A stretch of 64,000 nt of DNA from Tanypteryx hageni (GCA_028673005.1 CM054116.1:79000572-79064571); one strand, 5' to 3'; counted from the first letter of the stretch, positions 46,266 to 57,790 are shown. Notes: a model not told the origin generated them from the letters alone. Numbers and translations: made by a program.

Positions 46266-48240
46266 CTTGTAATAAAGCATTCAAAGCACACATTCCTTAT
46301 GCATTTAGTAGAAGGATCAAGGCAACAATACAATCTTGAGGTTTAACAATGACTTGATTGGCAAGGTAACATATCGTTAAAAAGCTTAAATTTTCCAATA
46401 AATGTGATTTAAATACAGAACTTGAGCGATTTTGTATCATAGGCAATATGTGATGATAAGAATAAGAAACGTTATTTGTTTTCCTTAAAGCGGTCCAGTT
46501 CCAAAGATCATAGGTTAATTCTTTCTAATTTTTATTTGCGAAAGAGTAAAAGTCTGTAAGTTGAAAAATCAATTTTTACATGTTATCTTATGGGAAGGAA
46601 TAGAGGAAGAAGAAGAATTAAAATGTTGGATATTCTAAGGGAGGGAGGAGGGTATGGGGAGATGAAGAGAAGGGCACAGGATAGAAAAAGGTGGAGGAGG
46701 AGCACCTGAACCTGCAGATATGCAGAACACTATTTATTATTATTATCTTATGGAAAATGGCACTCCCCTCCACTTCCCTCCTCCCCACAAAAATAAATAT
46801 TCTGGCCAAAAGGTGCACATCCTAATGTTCCCATTAATAAGTGTACCAAGTTTAATGTCTATTTGTTTCTTCGGTTTCGAGAAATGCTGTCCACACACAG
46901 ATACATACTACCTTTTACTAATATAGATTTTATATCATTACATGCACTAAATTAATTATATACATAATATCCTTTTCTGTTGGTGTGTCTGTCTGCCGGT
47001 ATACTGATTTGATTCATATTGAGTAAAATCTGAAGCTCGATTGCTATATTTTAATGTGGTTTGGCAAATTTCCCCACTAGTTAGAAGGTAGAAATTTGGT
47101 AGGAATGATTGATTCTTATAGTTAAAGCCTTTTATAAAAAAATCCCCAAAAAAGATTCGGGTTCAACTCCAGGAGATGATTTCTCTTTTTCATAAGATAA
47201 AATATAGAAATCGATTTTTCAACTTGAAGGCTTTTATTCTTTTGAAAATTAAAATTTGAAAGAAATGACATACGATCTTTGGATCTGGACCGTATTAAAG
47301 AAAACTAAATAACATTACTTTTTCATATTACACTTTTGATTAAAAATCACTCAAGTTATACATTTTATTCATATTTATTGGAAAACTTTAACAATATGTT
47401 GTCTTGCTGATTATGTCATTGTTCAACCTTGAGATTCTATTGTCATCTCAAATCTATATTATCTGCGTAAGGAAAGCATGCTTTGAATGTTTATGCCAAC
47501 ACTCCCAAAGGCAAAGGTTGGTGTTCCATCCTGAGGGTTCATATAAGTATTTAGTAAGTTATTACACGTTTCCTTTAATGCTTAATTGACTTCATTTTCA
47601 TTTTATCCAGTTTATATGTGTTAAAAAAATTTAGTATAATAATTCAATTATTAGATTTTATAAGTTTTAATCAACTTATAATTTGCTAAAATATTTCAAG
47701 TAAATTTCTGCTGATTCTTCATATATTGTTTCTTTATTTAGATTTTCCTCTTATTCTCAGCAAATATTTGGATAATCATTTGGCCTCTCTGATAACAATT
47801 ATTAAATCAACATAATTAAAACAAAGATAACTTTCAGAAACACTGATTTGATTGTGCATGAAAACCAAACCAGATCATAGCAAATTTGAGTGATTTTTCA
47901 TATCAAAGTCAAATATCTTTGGAATACATATATTTTGCTTTAATACAAAAGAGAGAAGGAGAGAGAGGGAGTGAGAGAAAAATTAAATGTTTCATAAATT
48001 AAAAATAGTTTTGGCCATATAAGAATTGTATAGCGTAATGTATTTCTTTGTAATACAATTTCTATTAACCCAAAGCTATTTGTACTCTATGGAACACTCA
48101 ACTATTTGAATATTATATTTATTGTTTACTTTTTAGTGCATGTAAATATTGGCCTCATTAATTTTTTATTTCAATTTTATTTTAACTTTGTACTTTATTC
48201 ACGCATACCCATCAAATTTGATGGGCAATTACGCTAGTAA

Positions 48241-49271
48241 CTGTATAACAATATGTATAAATTTAACAAAACTTATCTACTTACACATGTTCACTACTGT
48301 AAATTGGAACTGCAACTGAAACACAAATTCTCATTGGTTCAGATATTTAGACAATGCGATTACTTACAAATTTGGTTAAACTTGTAATCGCCAATGTGAC
48401 AATACAGATCCTTGCATGGGAACAGACTTTTTGAAATATTTTTACAACAAGAACATTCTTATTTGATTTTTTAGCAATGGGTATGCTATGTACTTCATTT
48501 TGTATATAGTGGAATGGCATTCCCATGTGTTCCTACCCAATTCAAGCATTTTTCTTAAGCAAATGAAATTATTAAAGGATGAAAAAATAATATATGTATA
48601 TAATGAAGAGTAAAGAAAATAAGATGTATCTGAAAGTTGTAAGATAGATATCATACTTGCAAAGTCAACTATCTTATGGTCGCATAATTGTTACTGGTAA
48701 ATATAAGATTCTAAATGTATAAATAAGAATGAGAGATGTATTACCAATTAGTAAAGGTTTATTTCTCTCTTCTAAGTTTTTAAATTTGAGTGAATAGTTG
48801 ATTTTATTACTTGTTTCAATTTTATGAACTCCAATTCCTCTGTTCAAGTAGAGAAAAAATATTGTGTTAAAATTTCAGCTGCCAATAAGTTAGGTTTATC
48901 ATTAAGAAATAATTCAAGTATAATAAAAATTCTTCTGTAAACATTGGCCTTAGACTTACATTTCATGTTTGTATTTTTTGGTGAATTTGATGATAATATT
49001 TTAATGTTTAATTTCAAAATACATACTAGTACCTATTACCTATATGGCATTGCATCATTCAACTTTTTTCAGTGTTCAATTATTTGGTTTTTTGATTGCC
49101 TGAACCACCATTGGTCCCAGTCAGTTCTCATGATTAGAACTCTACTGTAATTTATGGTTTTGGCATTAAAGCTTTTCTCAAGTTTGCCATACTCAAACTA
49201 TTTTGTATCTACAGAATTATCAGTGTTTTCTGTGCGTTGAATTTAACACACTCTTATTTTATGAATTTAAG
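48241..49271 (+). other. Intron 5 of iGluR gene 2, remaining part
   Basis: AT-rich sequence without recognised features up to the acceptor at 49270-49271. Confidence 0.5.
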
Positions 49272-49460
49272 GACATGCATACGATTAACTTGGAGCCCTT
49301 TCAATATGGAGGCACAAATATCACTGGTGTGCAACTCATTGATCCAGAAGATGCATTGGTTCGGAAAACAGTTGCTGAGTGGGCTGATGCTGAATATTAT
49401 GGAAGAGTTAGAATGGAAGGGGGATTTTCAGCTTTAAATATCAACACAAACACTCTAAGG
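49272..49460 (+). CDS. iGluR gene 2, coding exon 6
   Basis: Acceptor GAATTTAAG, donor GTATTT. It encodes DMHTINLEPFQYGGTNITGV and LIDPEDALVRKTVAEWAD, ending NINTNTLR. The motif D-M-H-T-I-x-L-E-P-F-x-Y-G-G-x-N-I-T is a signature of insect kainate receptors, and N-I-T is a potential N-glycosylation site. 189 bases, phase 0 at both ends. The polypyrimidine tract is modest, but the phase and protein continuity with the exon at 44151 decide the boundary. Confidence 0.92.
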
Positions 49461-49952
49461 GTATTTATCTTATGTAATGGGTGAATATTTTTTGTACAAA
49501 ATACCAAGTTATATGACACATGCTATTAAATGTTTCTCCAGATCTTCTGGTGTCTCAAATAGTATCGTATTTCATCCATAAGCTTGCTGAAGGGACTTAT
49601 TTATTCCGTTTTATTCATAAATGATGAATCAATATAATATATTTTCTTTTAAATATGATATTTAAATTTTATCATAATGAGATAATAAAAATTGATATTA
49701 TAAGCATGCTAAAATTGCAAAATGTGTGACATTTTATGTAAAACCACCATATTATGTGACTGATTTAGTAGATGCAAATGGCAAATTTTTAATATAGAAA
49801 AACTTTTTATAAAAATTCAGAATTGTTAAATAACTGTTTATGTATAATTCACTCTACTCATACGGTCAAAATTAATCATTTATTTTAGAACTGATTGATA
49901 TAAAAACTATCTCTTGATAGTTTAAATAATAGTAACTTTTTATGGCTCACAG

Positions 49953-50105
49953 GTTGGAACAGCATTAATGTATGATGCTGTGCAGTTGTTTGGACGAGCA
50001 TTGCATCAGCTTAATAGCAGCCAGGATGTGGAACTGCGACCTCTTAACTGCAGCAAAGAGGGAAACTGGGAGCATGGGTTCAGTCTTATTAACTCTATGA
50101 AAGTG
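49953..50105 (+). CDS. iGluR gene 2, coding exon 7
   Basis: Acceptor TGGCTCACAG, donor GTAAGA. It encodes VGTALMYDAVQLFGRALHQL, then ELRPLNCSKEGNWEHGFSL and INSMKV. A-L-x-Y-D-A-V and L-N-C-S ... W-x-H-G are conserved late amino-terminal-domain motifs; N-C-S may be glycosylated. 153 bases, phase 0 at both ends. Confidence 0.94.
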
Positions 50106-50779
50106 GTAAGAAAAGCCAGGATGAGTTAGAAATTTTGGTTATTGCTAAAACTCTTTTGGTTTTAACATTTTAAGACATACCATATTAATCAGAAGGGAGA
50201 TGTTTTTTCCAAAAACTTCTGCAAAAATATTAGGGATGGTCTTAAAATGGATTACAAACTTTTCAACGCCATACAGAACACACTGACTCTGATTCTATGT
50301 CCACTAAAACACATTTATTTATATATACACAATTAATTTATTAATACAATGCATTTATTCATATTCCCAATCTGCAAATGAGTGACTTTCCACCTCATAG
50401 GTACTAGGGGTAGGGGAGTGTTGACAGCCTATGTCAGAACTTGTAATCGCTGGGTAGGAAATCTGATACATACGCATTGAAAATGGCTACACTACGATTG
50501 CTGGCATTTTACGAGTCTTGTTGCAATTTAAACATTTTTTACTTTGTGATTGGTGCGACAGCAGCAGACGACAAGCACACCTGCAGTTTGAAGAGTATAA
50601 CCTCTGAGAGCTTGCGATTGGTAAAGACTTGCTAAGTTTTATTGTGAAGTCAGTACTAGTTATTATTTCTAGTAGTTTTAAATTAGTTACCCAAATATGG
50701 TTAATGGTTTCAGGTGTCACTTTGTGAAATTTCTTCAATTTGTAGAAATATAGAGATTTATTTGGTAGTTAATGTGGAA
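50106..50779 (+). other. Intron 7 of iGluR gene 2, first part
   Basis: No coding feature recognised. An unremarkable - strand open frame (50487-50738) shows no known domain. Confidence 0.4.
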
Positions 50780-51385
50780 TTACCAAATAAGTCTCTTTAT
50801 TTTTACAAAGTTATCCCAAATCTTAGAACTGAAATGACAGATCGTGTAGAGAAGAAAGGTACCTCTGTAAAAGGGAATGTATTACAAGGTATAATACGAA
50901 GTTTTGATATAAATTTAAAGCTAATGTTGGTGCATAATGCTGAAGAAATCAACAATAGTGAGAGTGGGAAGAAATAAAATGTGATGGAGGCAAATGTGCA
51001 AAGGCAGAATCAAGCAATACAAACTTGAAGGTGGTAACTCAACAGGGAAATCATTTAGTATTTTAGTGGATTCAAAAGAGGTTGATTTCATGAATTAGAA
51101 GAAGAAATTTGAAAATTTGAATATGCTCAAAAATGGATGGAAACTCAGTGTTGTGGGAAATCATTAAACTGAAATCTCATGAATTAGCACAATTACTAGA
51201 CATCCCATAGCAAGAATTCAAGGCTAGTAATGGTTTTTGCCTGCGATGAAGAACTTATCTTTGCCAGCATCCATCTTCTGACTACACAGACAAACTTATT
51301 GCTTTCCAGAAGCATGTAATTACCTTGCAGAAAATTCACGATTACCTTCTGAGCCATATGGGTAATGCATATAAGACACCTACCA
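50780..51385 (+). pseudogene. pogo transposase pseudogene 3
   Basis: Blocks include SFDINLKLMLVHNAEEINNS, VMEANVQRQNQAIQT and, later, QEFKASNGFCLR with SDYTDKLIAFQKHVITLQKI and HMGNAYKTP, where the family usually has NADETP. The order matches the N-terminal HTH, second HTH and start of the DDE domain of Jerky/pogo transposases. Stops, frameshifts and a deletion of the catalytic core are evident. Confidence 0.7.
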
Positions 51386-51386
51386 T

Positions 51387-52064
51387 ATTTGCCTGAATAT
51401 AAGGCAAGGTTTTTGTCAAAAATTGTTTTTCAAGAAAGTGGGAGTTGCCTTATATTCTAGTCCTTAAATATAAAGAAGTTACAGAGAACTCTTACCCATT
51501 CAGAGTCTCCAATTCTGTTGAAAAAGTGTACCATAAAGACGTGCAGAATGGAAATACTCACTAGAAACTCTTTTGTATCCTGTCAAATGGCCGACTTTTC
51601 TATTTGTCGTGAAATAGATACTCTGATTGCATTTGATGTTTTCTGACCGACTGTCTCAGTGGGCGAGTTCTCGCAATAAAAGATTTGGGACCAGATATCT
51701 TGACTGGTGTAAATCTTGTGTTCAGTTCCCTGGCTAAGTTTGCTCTCAGATATTGTGAGTAGAGGGTCTTAATTGAGATTACTTGTCTTGACAAGAAATA
51801 AAAATTTCTCGCCGAGACAAGCATTTTTTTTACGATCAGGTCATTATTTTACTAACTTTCCACTGCAAATGAGACAATCAGGCATTTGACCCCCTACAGA
51901 TTCTGTCACAATGTATACATTTTTATGTTTCAAAATTTTATATCTAAGATTAAATATTCTGGGAAAGTGCCAAATTCCCAGAAACCATCCTTTACTATTC
52001 CATCCTTATCTGCTCTGCTGAATTATCTTACAAAGTCTCTCATATTATGGTGTGCTCTCTCAAT
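51387..52064. other. Intron 7, TA-flanked terminus and unassigned sequence
   Basis: At 51387 after TA, CCATATTTGCCTGAATATAA resembles the terminal repeat of the pogo elements at 1981 and 7601. A - strand open frame (51600-51824) has no certain assignment. Confidence 0.35.
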
Positions 52065-53340
52065 CAGGGCCATTTTACCATTAGGCACAATAGGCACAGT
52101 GCCTAGGACCTACGAGCTTTTCAAGGGCCTACGAAAATATTTGAGACCTGAAAAATAAATTTACTTACTCGAAAATAGGAAAAGGAAACTGCAAAATCAA
52201 AATAAATAACTTTTTAATTAAATGTCTTTACAAAAACTTACTTATGTCAAATCTTAATAAACTTCTAAATAAAAAATAATAATGTTTCAGTGAATGTTTT
52301 TATCCTAAACAAAATTTAAAAATATTACCAAAACTTAATTGTGTTAACTTTATGACTCTTTTTGTTATCAAAATCACATATAATGTCTTCAAATGTCATT
52401 TTCCGCATTATATCATTTTCAATTGAAAGTAGTGCAAGGGAAGAAGATAGTTGCTTCTATCCTATGGTTGACCGAAGACGGTTCTTTATGAGTTTGAGTT
52501 TTGAAAAAGTATGCTTACCTTTACAACTTGTTCCAAAAATGGAAAGATATATTCCAAAAGCAATATTTACCTTTGGAAAACTTATAATCAGCTTTCCCTG
52601 TATTTGCGCACTGATCATTTTAGCCACAGATTTCTTGTCTGCATACACTCGCGAGAACAATAGAAACTCATCAATAAATGCATCTTCAAGATCTGAAGAA
52701 TATATTTCAATTAATGCCCTTGCTTTAGAAACCACTTTGTCACTGGACATAGATCTGTCGAGAAGGAAATTTTACATTTCATACAATGTTACGCAAGCTG
52801 CTCGCCGTTTACTCATCTCAATTATTATTTTGTCTATAATAGGATAGAAAGACTGTGTGCGGAATTTGTCGCTGGCACTCAGGCTTAAACTTGGATCAGT
52901 ATTATCCATTACTTCATCGAAAAATCGATTTCTCATTTGTTTGCATTGTGTACATTCCTTATAGTAGGATGGTTTAAGTTTTTTTGCCATGGCCTCGAAC
53001 ACATCAAATTTGCTGTGGGTATCATGAAAATGTGCTAAGAGACTATCATATAAATTCATAATGGTACAAAACTAAATGCCAGTCTCCTGTAGGGCTTTAT
53101 TGACAATACATATCAATATTTTGCAGTAAATATTTCCAAATGGCACACATCAATGCTGTCTCAAAATGATCAAGCTTTTCAATTAGTGATCATGCTTCAT
53201 GAACAGCTGCAGGTGTTTATCGTTCGCTTTCAGCTATATCAAACAATGCTTGGCGAATTTCAAAATAGTTCACATAAAGAGCTCTGGTAGCATTGCTTCG
53301 TGCAGATCATCTTGTTTCTGGTAAACTTTGTACAATATAG
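52065..53340 (-). pseudogene. ZMYM1-like hAT transposase pseudogene 3, - strand, with terminus
   Basis: On the - strand the region encodes ETRWSAR-like sequence near 53310, then ALYVNYFEIRQALFDIA, EKLDHFETALMCAIWKYLL, AMAKKLKPSYYKECTQCKQM, SDKFRTQSFYPIIDKIIIEM and the dimerisation block TFSKLKLIKNRLRSTIG with SALLSIEND-type sequence. Several stops are present (for example before NFLLDRSMSSDKV). At 52065 CAGGGCCATTTTACCATTAG is a typical hAT terminus of the end following the transposase C-terminus. The other terminus was not found. Confidence 0.75.
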
Positions 53341-53563
53341 GTATTTTCTTTCACATTTTCTATCAATCTAGCCAGCACCATGCAACAGGGATAGGGAGTA
53401 AGTGACAGCGTTTCGAATTTTGGGTATGTAGATGGCATTAGTGTCGCAACTGTGATTAGATATATTACTGATGCTGGACAGGATACCTATATGGCAGTTT
53501 GGTGATATCCGCTTTAGTGTACTATGTGAATAGTCCTGCGATTATTGGAATTTGACTTCCGTT

Positions 53564-53649
53564 ATGGTTGTGTGGAAATGCTATGTGCTGAAGTGCAGCA
53601 GCAAAAAAGGCACAAATCATCTTTTTCGATTTCCTAGTGCTGTTGAAAG
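53564..53649 (+). pseudogene. THAP-domain-like N-terminal exon fragment
   Basis: ATG at 53564 reads MVVWKCYVLKCSSKKGTNHL followed by FRFPSAVER, the start of a THAP (C2CH zinc finger) domain: two cysteines, then S-x-x-x-G, H-L-F-R-F-P. A GT follows at 53650, like the first exon of THAP genes. The rest of the domain was not seen. It is on the strand opposite to the hAT pseudogene beside it, and may derive from a THAP-bearing transposase or a domesticated gene. Confidence 0.5.
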
Positions 53650-54274
53650 GTGATTTTAATATCTTTAAATTTTGAGATATTGGAAGTGTTCCATTTTGCA
53701 GTAAAATGGCCGTAAGTGCGATTCTATTGTCTTTAATATTAAAAAGAATGCAAATTATAAAATTGCTTTTGAATTTATTTCACATCATTAAATGAGATTT
53801 AATGAGGGTGCATTTTAATATGGTCTGGGGTGGAGCCTCCAAATGCAAGAACAACAACGTAGTTTAAGGAAAATTTTTAGATACGTTGTCGATAACACTA
53901 ATGTATTTCGACATCGTACAAATCCAAGAGATGTCCATTATTGTATTGTCCCAAATATAAAGTAATGTTTTTTCCAAAAAATGAAATTTTAAAATAAACC
54001 CTCACGTTATATTTGAGTACTAGTGATTTTAAAATATCGTAAAATCATGTTTCAAAAATCACTGTAAATTCCACATGTTTGTTTAAGAGATATATGATAC
54101 TTGTTACATTGTAGACACAGTAGGCATACATGTAACATTGTACTTGAAAAAAGTATGGCAAGAATAGAATGAGTCCAGTCGGTGGCTGAACCCCTTGATA
54201 GTCATTGCATTGAAGATGTCAGTGCATGGGTGTATTCTTTGTATCTATCTTAGCGAGTTTTTACCCATGGATGA
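53650..54274. other. Intron 7, nothing recognised
   Basis: AT-rich; no exon, RNA gene or repeat end identified. Confidence 0.35.
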
Positions 54275-55115
54275 CAAAAAGGGTGTTGATCATGTTGAGA
54301 AAAATGGTTCTTCTAAATCCCAGGTTAACAGAGGAATCCGACAAAGTTTATGACATGAATTTTAAAATAGTCGTAGCTCAAGAGGTGGAAAAACAAACAA
54401 TATTCAAGCTTCGGAAAAATATGTTGTTCCTGAAGTAAATATACGTCTATGGTGGAAGTAATTAGAAAAATTTTAATGTGCATTTTCATCCAGGAAGGCA
54501 TTTAGGGGACCTTCAACTCGGAGATTTGAAGACCTTTGAGAATTGTGTTTTTGACTTTGTTTTAGAAAAGCGAAGTGATGGTTTCCCATCACTCAAGAAG
54601 TGATGAGGATGAAGATATTGGAAGTAGCAAGGGAATGTAAAATTCCACACAGGGATTTCAAAGCAAGCATTGGCTTGTGTAGATGGATGATATATAGAAA
54701 AGGCCTTTCTCTATCACTTCCCTAGCTCAATGTCTGCCGAGTGATTATAGTAAGAAATTAATCACTTATCAGAAGTATGTCATAAGCTTATGGAAAAAAC
54801 AAATATCTGCTAGGCCAGATGAGGAATGCAGATGAAACCTCAGTATGTTTTGATATGCCATCAAATGTCACTATCAACAAAAAATGTGCTAAGTCGATGT
54901 TGTTAAAATCCACTGGAAATGAGAAATCAAGTATAACTGTTATGCTAGCAGTTACAGCCGATGGGCAAAAACTGATTCCCTACGTAATTTTAAGCCGTAA
55001 AAGGATGCCAATGGAAAATTGACTTCCAGGTGTTATGTTTTGCGTGCATGAGAAGAGATGGATGAACTAGGAACTTGTGTTAGATTGGCTGAAGGTTGTT
55101 TGGCGTTGCATTATA
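54275..55115 (+). pseudogene. pogo transposase pseudogene 4
   Basis: Blocks in order are NRGIRQS and SRKAFRGPSTRRFEDL, then FPITQEVMRMKILEVAREC, DFKASIGLCRWM, MRNADETSVCFDMPSNVTIN (first catalytic aspartate), SSITVMLAVTADGQKLIPYV and ILSRKRMP. This is a single pogo/Jerky-type transposase broken by stops and frameshifts. No intact terminal repeat was assigned. Confidence 0.75.
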
Positions 55116-55548
55116 TTTGATGATTAGTTTTTTTTTTAAAACTCCAGAAATCTTATGGTCGCGTTATATTGGAAATTGCCTTATATACAGGGCAATGCGG
55201 TTCTTTTCGCACATTTTAATAAAAACATTTGTCAATAATCTGCCTGTGTTACACATACTTCCCAAATCCAAAGAGTTGTCAACCCGGTCCATCTTTCCAC
55301 CTACGATAAGTCCAATATCTGAAAATTTTTCTTCTTGAAAACCTTTTTGACAGTAAGTAATATTGATATACCTTTTTTTTAAATTCTTGCTTCTGCAAAA
55401 TTAAAATAAAAACAGAAATAGACAAAGTGAATGGTAAATTCCGCATAGTATATGGTTAGGCTACACAGTTTTTGGATCTTATATTAATTACTGTATTTTT
55501 TCAGCAGCGAAAACTGGGAAATAAGCGAGCTGCTATAAACCCCAAGTA

Positions 55549-56690
55549 TGAGTGAACATAAAGGAAGTTGTGATCAGCAGATTAACAAGGGGATGTGACA
55601 GAGTTATGATTCATATTTCAAACTTAAAGTAATTCATGAAGCAGAAAAAATGAACAATTGTGCCACTGCAAAAACGTTTAGCAAAACTGAAAAAAAGGTG
55701 AGAAGATGGCAGAAGCAGAAAGATGAACTATTAGATGCCCATGCTACTAGAAAGGCGTTTCGAGGGCCAAAGAAGGGGAGGTTCAATGAAATTGATGTTG
55801 AAGTCGTAAAATTCATGACTGAAATGCGACAAGTATTTCCCATTACAAAGGAGGAGATTCAGATCAAAGGACAAGAAATCACATGCAATTTGACTGTTTG
55901 AGAAGATCAGTTCAAGGGAAGCAATGGTCGATGTAGGAGAATGATGCGCTGGATTGGTTTGGCTCGGAGGCACAACGCTACATTAGCACAATGGTTGCTG
56001 AATGAGTTTGATGAGAAATTATTGTCATTTCAGGGGCATATCTTATGCAAAGATAAAAACATGGTTATCCCCTGCATTTGATCAGTAGCGCTGACCAAAC
56101 TTCTGCCTTCTTTGATATGTCTACAAAAATCACTGTGAACAAAAAAGGTGAAAAATCTATTGCCTTCAAGATAACAGGAAATGAAAAACCAAGGATTACG
56201 GTAATGTTGGGTGTGGCGGCAGATGGGATGAAACTGCTGCCCCAAGTGATTTTAAAGAGAAAGACCATGCCAAGAGAAAAATTGCCAAGTCATAGTCAGA
56301 GTTCACGAAAAGGGGTGGATGGATGAAACTGTCATCATTGACTGGTTGAGAACTGTTTGGGGAAGACACATTAGCCTGAGACGACCTCAATCAATGCTAG
56401 TTTTGGATGTTTATAGAGGTCACCTGAGAGAATCACTAAAAAAGAAGGTAAAGAAATTGCAGATCACAAATATACAACTACAGGATGATTAAAAAACCAA
56501 CTCCTAATGTTATGTGAATGGGTACTTGTGGCTTGGAGTAAAGTTTTCAGTGATAGCTTCATACATGGATTCAAGAAGTGCTGTAAATAACTTAGATGGA
56601 AATGAAGATGATGTGCCAGATGACTCTAAAAGTGGCTCTAGTGATGATGAAGACAATGATGTCAAAGATGTGTGTGAAGAGTTTGAATAA
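55549..56690 (+). pseudogene. pogo transposase pseudogene 5
   Basis: Starts near ATG 55549 with SYDSYFKLKVIHEAEKMNN, then KKVRRWQKQKDELL, RKAFRGPKKGRFNEIDVEVV, FPITKEEIQIKGQEI and FKGSNGRCRRMMRW. The catalytic region follows as SADQTSAFFDMSTKITVNKK, ITVMLGVAADGMKLLPQVIL and LVLDVYRGHLRESLKKKV, with the first and second aspartate motifs. The usual third aspartate segment appears deleted. The C-terminus is the acidic tail (NEDDVPDDSKSGSSDDEDND). It is more complete than the copy at 54275 and clearly diverged from it. Confidence 0.8.
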
Positions 56691-57105
56691 AGTTACCACT
56701 GTATGTTATTTTAACAAGATGGAAAAGTATTCTCCATAAATGGAATACAGAGATTTCAGAGGCATTATTTATAGGAAATACATACAAAACAGCATTGAAA
56801 GATTGGACAGTTCTTGAAGTTTTATACCTGAAATTAAAGTTGTAATTATGTGAGCTCATGGACTGTTTTGCGGCAAAAAATTTTCCTCGATCCAAATACT
56901 TTTTTAAATATATAACCTATAGATCATATAAGAGTTAGGAAGAGAAAAATATGGTACATATATGGTTTCCTGAGAGAACCATCTTAACAATTGATGTAAA
57001 CAAAATGTACAATAAAGAGAAACAAAGGTGTTGAGAAGGCTTTTTATGCATGTGGGCATAAATCTGAAATTGAAATTTGAACTTTGAGAAGGAGAAAAAA
57101 TCCTC

Positions 57106-57178
57106 TACTTGACCGGGAATCAAACCCGGGTCTCCCCATTTGCCGGATAGGTGCTTTAACCAACTAAGCTATCAAGCC
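57106..57178 (-). tRNA. tRNA-Ala(GGC)-like sequence, - strand copy (likely pseudo)
   Basis: Reverse complement folds with D-stem GCTT/AAGC, a T-arm CCGGG-TTTGATT-CCCGG and an anticodon loop with GGC. Position 33 is C instead of the invariant T, and the acceptor stem has mismatches at its outer end. No pol III terminator was checked in detail. Confidence 0.35.
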
Positions 57179-57296
57179 AGCATGATTCTCCTTTCTCGAC
57201 AACAACAACACAACACAACACTAGTGTTGGAGGTTTACTACTCTGTTAGCCCTTCTTCACGGTAAATACCCCAATTTGAGAAAGGAGAATCATCCT

Positions 57297-57369
57297 GGCT
57301 TGGTAGCTTAGTTGGTTAAAGCACCTATCTGGCAAATGGGGAGACCCGGGTTCGATTCCCGGTCAAGTA
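57297..57369 (+). tRNA. tRNA-Ala(GGC)-like sequence, + strand copy (likely pseudo)
   Basis: 73 bases with A-box TAGCTTAGTTGG and B-box GGTTCGATTCC. D-stem GCTT/AAGC, anticodon stem CCTAT/ATGGG, loop CTGGCAA (anticodon GGC), and T-stem CCGGG/CCCGG are all sound. The acceptor stem (GGCTTGG against TCAAGTA) pairs only in the inner positions. A GGC anticodon for alanine is rarely used in animal nuclear tRNAs, so a SINE head or pseudogene is more likely than a working tRNA. Confidence 0.45.
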
Positions 57370-57790
57370 CAGGATTTTTTCTCCTTCTCAAAGTTCAAAA
57401 TGTACAATGTTTTGCTCAGGGTTTTCTTGAAATTTTATCTCCGAAACTATAATTCGTAATTATGTGGTCTCGCGGACCTTATTGTGGTAAATGAAGTCCT
57501 CTATCCAAATAAATTTTTTTATCTATACATTAATGATCATATAAGAGCTAGGGAGAGAAATTTGTGGATTTTTAATTGTTGTTTGCTGAGAGAACCATCT
57601 CAGCAATCGATGTAAATATAATGTATGCTGTATTGCTTGGGATTTTCTTGAATTTTTATCTCTGAAACTATAACTCTTAATTATGTGGTCTCATGGACTT
57701 CTTTGTGGTAAATGAAGTCCTCTGAATACATTTTTTAATTAGGGAGAAAAAGTTATGGTTTTTAATTGTTGCTTGATGGATGCCATTTAA

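Larger units (their letters stand above)
44793..48240. mobile_element. 3.45-kb foldback element (long terminal inverted repeats)
   Basis: The left end TTACTAGCATAATTGCCCAT and the reverse complement of the right end TTACTAGCGTAATTGCCCAT open an inverted repeat of about 230 bp (44793-45020 against 48015-48240). A second inner pair matches in the same palindromic sense: 46270-46590 against 47190-47500. The middle (46591-47189) contains transposon-like debris. No transposase was recognised. The termini contain a small palindrome, CCCATCA...TGATGGG. It lies entirely within intron 5 of iGluR gene 2. Confidence 0.75.
57014..57395. mobile_element. tRNA-derived palindromic insertion with 13-bp target duplication
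   Basis: CAAAATGTACAAT occurs at 57001-57013 and 57396-57408, flanking 382 bp. The insert contains two tRNA-like sequences in inverted orientation (arms 57076-57197 and 57278-57399) with an 80-base loop. The arms are nearly reverse-complementary beyond the tRNA part. The insert resembles a tRNA-derived SINE or a foldback element. Confidence 0.7.
56835..57790 (+). repeat. Three tandem ~200-bp units, interrupted by an insertion
   Basis: Each unit contains GTAATTATGTGGTCTC-like sequence, GGTAAATGAAGTCCTC-like sequence, GATCATATAAGAGCTAGGGA and GAGAGAACCATCTCAGCAAT (or diverged versions). Copies start near 56838, 57452 and 57672. The tRNA-like palindrome at 57014-57395 is inserted near the end of the first copy, so the intervening distance there is larger. 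Confidence 0.75.

Noticed and set aside
46098..46339. Overlapping open frames rich in SLSL or RERERD repeats on both strands.
   Set aside because: They are translations of a CT-rich microsatellite.
51600..51824. - strand open frame starting MLVSARNFYFLSRQ.
   Set aside because: It could be transposase debris but no diagnostic motif is visible, so no assignment was made.
57297..57369. Functional tRNA-Ala gene pair.
   Set aside because: The acceptor stem is mismatched, one copy has lost T33, the GGC anticodon is unusual for animal Ala, and both lie inside a palindromic insertion. Kept only as tRNA-like.
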